From NCBI GenBank assembly GCA_937930135.1, contig CALGVO010000070.1, forward strand, positions 1 to 7,408: a stretch of DNA of 7,408 nt. Direction: 5' to 3'. Shown here piece by piece: positions 1-6,333 of this stretch; within the stretch, counting starts at the first letter, position 1, and each line of letters starts with the position of its first letter. The notes under the pieces are model-generated. The model was not told the origin of the DNA. It saw only the letters and a program-made list of their open reading frames with translations, and did no database searches. The position numbers and the translations under genes are program-made. The stretch comes from an uncultured Synechococcus sp. (lineage in GTDB: Bacteria > Cyanobacteriota > Cyanobacteriia > PCC-6307 > Cyanobiaceae).

Positions 1-2295
1 CCAGGGATGGTCGGCACGCAGCTGAAGATCCACCCTGATCAGGCTGGCGCCAGCCCGGCAGCGCCAGACCAGCCGCGCCAGCAGCGGGCCGGCTTCCACC
101 AGTTCAGGCGGCGCCTCCGGCGCACCGATGGGGAGGGGCTTGTCGCGGTAGTCCGCAGCCAGATCCCAGGCATCCCAGAACTCGCCATGGTCAACGAACC
201 GTTGCAACCCCAGGGGAGCCGCCAACTGGGCGACGCCTTCCCGATCCCACAACTGCTGCAGACCTGACACATCGATGAATGCCGACACCCAGCCATTGCT
301 GAGATTCCATCCCCCACCGGGCTGCCGCTCCGCACGAACGGGGCAACGCACCGGCGCGGCTATGCCCTGGGAGCCACGCGTGAGGGGCACGGCCGCCACA
401 CCCTGCTGGGGAGGCAACTGCACCCAGGTGCCCCCGCCGGGGGCCTCCTGAACGGGCAAGGCCTGTCCAACGCTGGACCAGCGACCGCGGGGGAGGCGCA
501 CAAGCGGACTCCATCGGGCCAGGGGCTGGAGTCCCACCCAGGCCCAACTGTGATCCGCCTCAGGGCTACCCAGCAGCTGCTGCAGCTGCCCATTCCGAAG
601 TCGCGCCGCCTGGCGACGGGAGCGGCGCCAGATCGGCTCAGCCTGCTCAAACACCTCCGGGATCGAGGTGCCAGGGAGGATGTCGTGAAATTGCTGAAAC
701 AGCAATGGCCGCCAGTCGGTCGCTTCGATCTCGGCGCCTTGAACAGCGCCTTGAACGGTGCCCTGCCGAGCCGATGCCAGCAGGGCCGCCGTCAGATCCG
801 CCTCCCGCAGCAGCCGCTCCAGGCTGCGGTTGTGCCGCTTCTGATCCGGGCGACTGGTGGCACAACCGCGATGCAACTCCAAATACAGCTCGTCGCGCCA
901 CACCGGCAGATGGTCGGCATGCGCCTCCAGGGCCTGGAGATACCCGCGCACGCTGCCCGGCTGCCGCGCCGACACCTGGGGGTGATCCTGCCAAAGCTGA
1001 AGATGCTCGAGCATTTCTGCGGTGGGGCCACCGCCGTGATCACCAACGCCCGGAATCCAGAGCGCCCGTTCGATGGCGGTGGCCTGGGCAAAGGCGCGCT
1101 GTTCGGCCTGGATCGCCTGGGGATCGGCATCGGTGCCGATCGGCGGAAGCATCAACGCCAGAAGCTCGCCGCCACCACGACTACGCCAGCGAAACAGGCG
1201 GTGAGGGAACGACTGGGAGCCATTCCAGGCCAATTTATGGGTGCAGAACCAACGCACCCCCTCCGCCGCCGCCACCGCTGGCAGACCAGCGCCGAAACCA
1301 AAACTGTCGGGCAGCCAGGCCAGATCGTGGCGCCACTCCGGAAACGTGCTTCGGCTGTAGGCCTGGCCGAGGGCGAATTGCTGTCGCAAGGACGCCGTGC
1401 TCACCAAAATGCAATCGCTTTCCACCCAGGGGCCGTTGATCGGCTCCCAGCGACCGGCCTGACTCGCGACCCGGATCCTGGTGAAAAGGGCCGGGCGGAA
1501 CCGTTCCATCCACGCATACAGAGCCGGCGTGGAGTGGGCGAAATGGAGCTCCGGAAAGCGGTCCATCAGATCCAGTGCGGAGCGGAAGGTCCGCTCCGCC
1601 GCTTCCCAGGTGTCGGCCACCGGCCAGAGCCAGGCGAGATCGAGATGGGCATGCCCCACCCAATGCACCGCACCCGTTGCCGGCGCCAGGGTCTGTAGGG
1701 TCGTTTCAACCGCCCTGCCGGCCTCGGCCGTCAAGGGATCCAGCGCCAACACGGCATCGGGCAACACTGCCTGCGAGAGAGCCAGAGCCTCAGGAAGCAA
1801 CAGCTGGGCAGGATCCCGGCCGGCCTCGCGCGGTTCCCGCACGATCGCGCTGCTGATCAGAGCGCCGTCGTCATGACAGGGGCTCCGCAGCTCCAGTTCA
1901 AAACGGAGTGGAGCGCCGTCGTGCCAGCGCTCGGGCAGGGGCCAGCGACAACGTGTGTCGAACAGATCGCCCTCGTGCACAAGCTGACCATCCACCCAGA
2001 GGCGCACGGCATCCGCCCACCAGCTCAGCACCAGACGGGCCTGAGCGGGCTGGCCACGCCAGGCCTCGGGACAGGTGACCTCCTGCTGCAGCCGACACCA
2101 ACGCCCCCCCCGAGGCCAGGCCAGCAATCCCCGCGCATGCCAGTCCGGCCGATGCTCCCTGCACCAGGGATCAGCCAGGGCCGGCCCTGAATCAGGCCGA
2201 TCAGGCCGGATCCAACGATCGAGCAGCTCCAGGCGAGACCGACGTCGAAACGTTTCAATCCACCCCAATCGCCGCGCCTGGAAAGGGGTCTGCAT
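1..2295 (-). CDS. Alpha-mannosidase, glycoside hydrolase family 38 (N-terminal 765 codons; 3' end outside window)
   Basis: Retaining, zinc-dependent enzyme that removes alpha-linked mannose from glycans; no signal peptide is visible, so probably cytoplasmic. One uninterrupted minus-strand frame of 765 codons runs off the left edge. GH38 landmarks occur in the expected order: HAHLDLAWLWP at residues 215-225, with H217 and D219 as presumed zinc ligands; WLPDSFGFGAGLP at 327-339, with D330 as presumed nucleophile and zinc ligand; THKLAWN at 352-358; GVGDHGGGPT at 416-425; ELYLELHRG at 469-477; QFHDILPGTS at 535-544, with H537 as the fourth zinc ligand. Residues 1-205 form the usual N-terminal beta-rich domain. 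From about 585 the C-terminal beta-sandwich part begins, including a DxWD-like stretch near 708-711. Family members are roughly 1000 residues, so about a quarter is missing. The start is uncertain: an in-frame ATG eight codons upstream (2319) is possible, but 2295 has a GGA seven bases ahead. Divergent from psbI. The natural substrate cannot be read from sequence. Confidence 0.93.
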   Translation of the reverse strand, partial: MQTPFQARRLGWIETFRRRSRLELLDRWIRPDRPDSGPALADPWCREHRPDWHARGLLAWPRGGRWCRLQQEVTCPEAWRGQPAQARLVLSWWADAVRLWVDGQLVHEGDLFDTRCRWPLPERWHDGAPLRFELELRSPCHDDGALISSAIVREPREAGRDPAQLLLPEALALSQAVLPDAVLALDPLTAEAGRAVETTLQTLAPATGAVHWVGHAHLDLAWLWPVADTWEAAERTFRSALDLMDRFPELHFAHSTPALYAWMERFRPALFTRIRVASQAGRWEPINGPWVESDCILVSTASLRQQFALGQAYSRSTFPEWRHDLAWLPDSFGFGAGLPAVAAAEGVRWFCTHKLAWNGSQSFPHRLFRWRSRGGGELLALMLPPIGTDADPQAIQAEQRAFAQATAIERALWIPGVGDHGGGPTAEMLEHLQLWQDHPQVSARQPGSVRGYLQALEAHADHLPVWRDELYLELHRGCATSRPDQKRHNRSLERLLREADLTAALLASARQGTVQGAVQGAEIEATDWRPLLFQQFHDILPGTSIPEVFEQAEPIWRRSRRQAARLRNGQLQQLLGSPEADHSWAWVGLQPLARWSPLVRLPRGRWSSVGQALPVQEAPGGGTWVQLPPQQGVAAVPLTRGSQGIAAPVRCPVRAERQPGGGWNLSNGWVSAFIDVSGLQQLWDREGVAQLAAPLGLQRFVDHGEFWDAWDLAADYRDKPLPIGAPEAPPELVEAGPLLARLVWRCRAGASLIRVDLQLRADHPW

Positions 2296-2356
2296 CGTGA
2301 TTTCCAATCCTTGCCCCATAGGATGATGGCGCTGTCCCAGACGCCGGTCGGTCTCC
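2296..2356. promoter_or_regulatory. Divergent intergenic region, alpha-mannosidase / psbI
   Basis: This 61-base gap must carry, or overlap, the start signals of two divergently transcribed genes. On the plus strand TAGGAT at 2319-2324 is a possible -10 element for psbI, about 33 bases before its ATG, but no convincing -35 element is seen at proper spacing. If the alternative mannosidase start at 2319 is used, the gap shrinks to 37 bases and that element overlaps the mannosidase start codon. The gap is so short that the psbI promoter probably extends into mannosidase coding sequence. No Shine-Dalgarno sequence precedes psbI. The existence of a promoter here is inferred from gene orientation; the exact elements are weak. 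Confidence 0.35.
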
Positions 2357-2476
2357 ATGCTCGCCCTCAAGATCTCCGTTTACTCGGTCGTCTTCTTTTT
2401 CCTCGGGATCTTCGTGTTCGGCTTCCTGGCAAGCGATCCCAGCCGCACCCCCAGCCGCAAGGACCTGGAAGACTGA
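2357..2476 (+). CDS. psbI: Photosystem II reaction center protein PsbI
   Basis: Small single-pass thylakoid membrane subunit of photosystem II, located beside D1 and CP43; it is known to help early D1 assembly and stabilise the dimer. The 39-residue product begins MLALKISVYSVV, continues with a Phe-rich hydrophobic helix (about residues 4-25) and ends with the polar tail SDPSRTPSRKDLED. This matches the PsbI pattern MLxLKIxVYxVVxFF...FGFLxxDPxRxPxRKDLE, and the length is that of cyanobacterial PsbI (38-39 residues). The ATG is the only sensible start; there is no clear ribosome binding site, as is common in picocyanobacteria. It is divergent from the mannosidase and about 105 bases ahead of the large outer-membrane protein on the same strand, with which it could be co-transcribed. 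Identification is by family pattern and is very secure despite the small size. Confidence 0.97.
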   Translation: MLALKISVYSVVFFFLGIFVFGFLASDPSRTPSRKDLED

Positions 2477-2495
2477 CCCTCCCTTCGCATGAGGG
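2477..2495 (+). repeat. Short inverted repeat just after psbI
   Basis: CCCTC (2477-2481) and GAGGG (2491-2495) can pair as a 5-bp GC-rich stem with a 9-base loop, starting at the base after the psbI stop. No T-run follows, so it is not a classical intrinsic terminator. It could be a weak attenuator or a transcript 3'-end stabiliser for psbI, or chance. The rest of the stretch up to 2581 shows no gene and no clear promoter. Confidence 0.25.
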
Positions 2496-2581
2496 CTGGA
2501 TGAACGTGGCAGGATCACCGGCCACAGCTGCTCACCCGCTTGTCGGCCGCCACCGCCACTTCAAAACCGATCGAATGGTTG

Positions 2582-5500
2582 ATGTGGCGTGGCTGTGCCC
2601 TTGCACTCCTCAGCACCCTCGCAACAGCAGCCTCGCTACCGGGTCGATCCCAGACCCTGAACGAAGCCTTAACGTCCGTTGAGCCTCTGGCAAGTCAGAC
2701 CACCACGACGGCTCCAGACGCAGAGAACCAGCAGTTCAGCGACCAATCTGGCCTGAATGAAGCCGGAGCGGAAGACGTCACCACAACGCCCATCACGCCC
2801 CCGCTCGAAATCCGCTTGAAAGCGGATCGGCAGCGTTTCGATGCCCGGCGCAACCTCTTCATCGCCGAAGGCAATGTGCGCGCTGTGCTCAATGGTGGCG
2901 TCCTTCAGGCCGACCGCATCGAGTTCGACAGCACCTTCAGCACCCTCTATGCCCGGGGGAGCGTGCGTTTCCGCCGGGGATCACAGTATTTCCAGGCCAG
3001 TACCCTTCATTTCAGCCTGATTCAGAACGAAGGCGAACTCAGCGACGTTTACGGCGTTCTCGATCTCGACAGTGCGGCGCTGGATTTCAACCCCACCAGC
3101 GGCAGTGCGTCATCCGGGCCAACCACTCCAAGCACCCCCACTCTGCTGCCGGTCGTCGAATCCAGCAGCCTCGGTTTCCCGACAGCATTGGAGCTGGAGC
3201 TGGAAACGAACACCCCGGAACGGCTCAATCCCCAGGATGATGGCGGCACGTTCTGGGATCTGGAACTGCCACCGGCACTGGAGTGGCTGGTGCCCGATAC
3301 CGCCGCTCCCCAGAAGCCTGAGCTGGGGATGGCCTGTCCCCCGGTGCTGCCGCCGATTCCCGCCTGGCACCCTCACCCCTGGGCCGTGACCGCCTGGGGT
3401 GGTCAGATGATCGATTCCAACTTCGGCGATACGTTTCTGTTCAACGGCCGCCAGCGTCCTGAGTATCTGCTCGGCGTCAGCCTGCAGAAACGGATCTGGC
3501 GGGCCGGCCCCCTCTCTCTGGAACTGGAAGCAGACCTCTTTGGCCATCACGCCGATGCGCAGGCGGGCGGGCGCTACAACCAAATGATCCCCAATGCCGA
3601 CACAGGCTCACAGACGTTTGCCGAGGGAGTCCTCGGGCTAGGCGCCCGCCTGTGGATTCAACCCTGGCTGAGCTTTGGCTTTGTGGAAGGAATCAGCTAC
3701 AACTCAGCTGTCAGCAACTATGAGCGCACCTACCGGGAGAACTACGCCCAACTGCTGAATTACCTGGCGTTTGAACTGGAAGCGGCCGTTTCGGATGACT
3801 TCTCAGTGGTGGGACGAATCCACCACCGCTCCGGCGCCTACGGCACCTACAGCGGCGTGCGTGAGGGCAGCAATGCCTACCTGATCGGTCTGCGTTACCG
3901 CTGGGGACAGGATCCAGCAGCTCCGGAGCCAACCGAGGTGCCGCCACCGCTCGGCTGCCCGGATCCAGACCGGGCCAGCCGTGTGGAACCGCAGAGCCTC
4001 AGCGAACATCTGAACGCCATCACCCTCGGCACTCCCGATGGCAGCCGCTCCGCACACAAACCTCCATCAGGCCCATCCACCAACACTCCAACCACACCTC
4101 TGGCACAGACGCAGGCCTCAACCCTGTCCCTCTCTGAACAGGAAGCCCTGCGCGCCAAGGCGATTGCAGCAATTGATCAACGCATCACCAGCCTGCAGTT
4201 CCAGCAATCCCTCAGCGTGGATCGCCGCTTCGGCGTGCCGAGCACCGTGCAGAACAGCACAGTTGAGGCACAGAACGTGTTTGGCGCCGTGCAACCCTCC
4301 CAGCTCAACCAGTTGGGACGGACGCAGTTAATCACGGGAGAAATCAGCCGCTGGCGCATTCAGGCGGCACGCGTGCAGATCACCCCCGACGGTTGGCGTG
4401 CGGATCGCATGGGCTTCACCAATGACCCCTTCACACCGGCCCAGACCCGGATCGATGCCGACAACGTGGTGGCCACCGAGCAAGCCAATGGCGACATCCT
4501 GATCAAGAGTGGGCGCAACCGCCTGATCGTGGAAGAGCGACTACCGATCCCCGTGAGTCGCACCCAACGCATTCAGAAGCAGGAGGAAGTGGAGAACCGT
4601 TGGGTGTTCGGCATTGATAACGAAGACCGCAACGGCTTCTTCATCGGCCGCAATCTCAAGCCGATCGAGTTCAATCGCGACACAATCCTCACGCTCCAAC
4701 CCCAAGTCCTGCTGCAACGGGCGATTGACGGGGAAACCGATAGCTATGTGGCTCCAGGCTCCTCGGTCGACAGCGGCACGGTCACCCAATCCACCACCAT
4801 GGGTGATCTTTTCGGTCTGGAGGCCGAACTGAAGAGTCAATGGCTGGGTTGGGATGCCACGATCAACGCCGACATCAGCACCTTCAATCTTCAGAACATT
4901 GCCAACGGCAGTCGTTACTGGGCCGACTTCACGAACCGCTTCCGCCTTCCCTGGGTCGGGGCGATCACCGCACGACTGTTCGGTGCTTACCGCTATCGCT
5001 CCTGGAACGGCTCGCTCGGAGAAACCGATGTGTATTCCGCCTATGGCGCCTTCGCCGAACAGAAAGGCAATTTCAACATCGGTAAATTAGGGAACTCTTA
5101 TCTCTGGCGGATCGGTGTCGGCAACTATCAGGCCGAGAGCTTCACAAGCACCAATCTCACCGACCTGTGGCGAGCCAATGTCTTCGGCTCCATCAACAGC
5201 AGCTATCCGCTCTGGCGCGGCCAGCCGGCCCCATTCACACCAGAGCGGGCCTATCGCTACTCACCCGTGGCGATCGTGCCGGGCCTCACCCTGAACACCA
5301 ACCTCAACACCCAACTCGCTGCCTATGGGGATGGTCGGCGACAGAACACCGTCAGCTTCTCGGGTGGCCCCACGCTGACCCTGGGCACCTTCAGCAAGCC
5401 GTTCCTCGACTACACCCAGCTCTCGGTCACCGGTGGCGGGACGCTCAAACAGGGTGCCAGCCCCTTCGATTTCGACCAGGCAGTCGATCTCGGCACCCTG

Positions 5501-5785
5501 GGTGTCGGCCTCACCCAGCAGATCGCCGGGCCGCTGCTGATCAGCGCCGGCGTGGCGCTCAACGTGGATCCGGCCTCCGAGTTCTACGGCGATGTGATCA
5601 ATTCCAACATTGAGGTGCGCTGGCAGCGCCGCAGTTACGACTTCGGCTTCTACTACAACCCTTACGAAGGCATCGGCGGCTTCCGCTTCCGTCTCAACGA
5701 CTTCAACTTCACTGGCACCGGCGTGCCGTTCATTCCTTACACCCCTCGCAATCTGCCGAACGAACTGGAAAACCGGCCGTTCTGA
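2582..5785 (+). CDS. LptD/OstA-like outer-membrane LPS transport protein (DUF3769 type) with an inserted PagL-like barrel segment
   Basis: Probably inserts lipopolysaccharide into the outer membrane, as LptD does. Taking ATG 2582 gives 1067 residues; an in-frame TTG at 2540 would add 14. I prefer 2582 because a signal peptide follows at once (MWRGCALALLSTLATAAS). Domains: OstA/LptA-like repeat region at about 74-161 (KADRQRFDARRN, AEGNVRA, LQADRIEFD, YARGSVRF); low-complexity linker; a beta-rich segment at about 266-442 resembling PagL/acyloxyacyl hydrolase barrels, with RIHHRSGAYG at 412-421 and EGSNAYLIGLRYRWG after it; a Pro/Thr/Ser linker at 443-516; then an LptD-like region from about 589 (SRWRIQAARVQI, FTNDPFTPAQTRIDADNVV) and a long series of amphipathic strands to the end. 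The C-terminal residue is Phe, a BAM-recognised outer-membrane signature. Downstream of psbI, convergent with the pentapeptide gene. Family placement is strong; transport role and insert function are inference. Confidence 0.85.
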   Translation: MWRGCALALLSTLATAASLPGRSQTLNEALTSVEPLASQTTTTAPDAENQQFSDQSGLNEAGAEDVTTTPITPPLEIRLKADRQRFDARRNLFIAEGNVRAVLNGGVLQADRIEFDSTFSTLYARGSVRFRRGSQYFQASTLHFSLIQNEGELSDVYGVLDLDSAALDFNPTSGSASSGPTTPSTPTLLPVVESSSLGFPTALELELETNTPERLNPQDDGGTFWDLELPPALEWLVPDTAAPQKPELGMACPPVLPPIPAWHPHPWAVTAWGGQMIDSNFGDTFLFNGRQRPEYLLGVSLQKRIWRAGPLSLELEADLFGHHADAQAGGRYNQMIPNADTGSQTFAEGVLGLGARLWIQPWLSFGFVEGISYNSAVSNYERTYRENYAQLLNYLAFELEAAVSDDFSVVGRIHHRSGAYGTYSGVREGSNAYLIGLRYRWGQDPAAPEPTEVPPPLGCPDPDRASRVEPQSLSEHLNAITLGTPDGSRSAHKPPSGPSTNTPTTPLAQTQASTLSLSEQEALRAKAIAAIDQRITSLQFQQSLSVDRRFGVPSTVQNSTVEAQNVFGAVQPSQLNQLGRTQLITGEISRWRIQAARVQITPDGWRADRMGFTNDPFTPAQTRIDADNVVATEQANGDILIKSGRNRLIVEERLPIPVSRTQRIQKQEEVENRWVFGIDNEDRNGFFIGRNLKPIEFNRDTILTLQPQVLLQRAIDGETDSYVAPGSSVDSGTVTQSTTMGDLFGLEAELKSQWLGWDATINADISTFNLQNIANGSRYWADFTNRFRLPWVGAITARLFGAYRYRSWNGSLGETDVYSAYGAFAEQKGNFNIGKLGNSYLWRIGVGNYQAESFTSTNLTDLWRANVFGSINSSYPLWRGQPAPFTPERAYRYSPVAIVPGLTLNTNLNTQLAAYGDGRRQNTVSFSGGPTLTLGTFSKPFLDYTQLSVTGGGTLKQGASPFDFDQAVDLGTLGVGLTQQIAGPLLISAGVALNVDPASEFYGDVINSNIEVRWQRRSYDFGFYYNPYEGIGGFRFRLNDFNFTGTGVPFIPYTPRNLPNELENRPF
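3377..3907 (+). other. PagL/acyloxyacyl hydrolase-like segment within the LptD-like protein
   Basis: This part of the large outer-membrane protein encodes alternating beta strands: YLLGVSLQKRIW, LSLELEADLFG, VLGLGARLWIQPWLSFGFVEG, LLNYLAFELEAAV, FSVVGRIHHRSGAYG and AYLIGLRYRWG. The strand with His-His-Arg-Ser (codons from 3821) resembles the catalytic strand of Pseudomonas PagL, where the sequence is His-Tyr-Ser and the third active-site residue, Glu, lies 12 residues after the Ser. Here Glu428 lies 11 residues after Ser417 and Asn431 lies 14 after it, so the third catalytic residue is uncertain. The match is from memory of the motif, not from a search. Confidence 0.5.
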
Positions 5786-5801
5786 CCACGCCTCTGGCGG
5801 A
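5786..5801. other. Very short convergent gap
   Basis: Only 16 bases separate the stop codon of the plus-strand outer-membrane protein from the stop codon of the minus-strand pentapeptide protein. They contain CGCC-TCT-GGCG (5789-5799), a 4-bp inverted repeat too small to be called a terminator. Transcripts from both sides probably end inside the opposing gene and so overlap. Confidence 0.4.
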
Positions 5802-6281
5802 TCACTCCTCCGGGCCGCCGCCGTAGATCAGATGGCTGCCGGTGAGATCGGAACCGGCAAACTGCATTCCCTCGGTGCGCACCCCCGGGGCATAGGCGTT
5901 GATCACCACCGCCTCCCGCAGGTCGGCACGGCGAAGATCCGTTCCCGCCAACTCGGCATTGGTGAGCGTTGCGCCCTGCAAGCCAGCCCCATCGAGGCGC
6001 GCACCACTGAGGTCAGCCCCCTCGAGATTGGCTTCATCCAGGCGGGCACCGCGCAGATCGGCGTCCCGCAGATCGGCACCGATCAGATGGGCGCCGACCA
6101 GATCCACACCGCGCAGGTCACAGCCTGCGCAAGCCCCCGTGCTCAGCAACTGCTGGCGAGGGTCCTGAAACGGCTCCACCCGGAGCGGCACCATCTCGGC
6201 CGCCGGCAGTGGGGAGGCCATGGCCAGGAGCAGGGCAAGGCAACCGGTCAGCGGCGTGAGTCGAGCGGGGAAGCGATCCAT
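5802..6281 (-). CDS. Secreted pentapeptide-repeat protein
   Basis: A 159-residue exported protein of unknown biochemical role. Residues 1-28 are a signal peptide: basic MDRFPAR, hydrophobic LTGCLALLLAMA, cleavage probably in PLPAAE. It should act in the periplasm or thylakoid lumen, where similar cyanobacterial proteins reside. The mature part has the common cyanobacterial entry motif LLSTGACAGCDL at 45-56, with a Cys-x-x-Cys that could form a disulfide. Fourteen uninterrupted pentapeptides of the A(D/N)LxG type follow (about 55-124), enough for 3.5 turns of a right-handed quadrilateral beta-helix. After a break (VVINAYAPGVRTEG) a short second run, QFAGSDLTGSHL, ends the helix. A purine-rich GAAGGAGAGAGAGG upstream of the ATG supplies several possible ribosome binding sites. 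The start lies 52 bases after the leuD stop on the same strand, so it may be read from the leu transcript. Function is not inferable from the repeats. Confidence 0.9.
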   Translation of the reverse strand: MDRFPARLTPLTGCLALLLAMASPLPAAEMVPLRVEPFQDPRQQLLSTGACAGCDLRGVDLVGAHLIGADLRDADLRGARLDEANLEGADLSGARLDGAGLQGATLTNAELAGTDLRRADLREAVVINAYAPGVRTEGMQFAGSDLTGSHLIYGGGPEE

Positions 6282-6308
6282 GGCCTAGGAGCCTCTCTCT
6301 CCTTCATA

Positions 6309-6326
6309 GACACTCCAGCAAGTGTC
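6309..6326. repeat. Perfect 6-bp inverted repeat between leuD and the pentapeptide gene
   Basis: GACACT (6309-6314) and AGTGTC (6321-6326) are exact inverted copies around a 6-base loop; on the minus strand an adjoining G-U pair would make seven. It begins eight bases after the leuD stop in the direction of transcription. No T-run follows, so it is at best a weak terminator. It could be a processing or attenuation hairpin, since the pentapeptide gene starts about 28 bases further on. Confidence 0.35.
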
Positions 6327-6333
6327 CGCAGCC

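Noticed and set aside
550..1698. Long plus-strand open frame (382 codons) opposite the mannosidase
   Set aside because: The minus-strand frame here carries all GH38 active-site motifs; the plus-strand translation is Arg/Pro/Gln-rich and matches no family, as expected for antisense frames in GC-rich DNA.
2311..2682. Plus-strand frame (123 codons) covering psbI and the leader of the LptD-like gene
   Set aside because: psbI in another frame is unambiguous, and this frame starts with TTG and shows no recognisable protein.
5931..6110. Repeated CGCAGATCGGC-like units that could be taken for a DNA repeat array
   Set aside because: They are the codon-level echo of pentapeptide repeats (15-base period), not a CRISPR or regulatory array.
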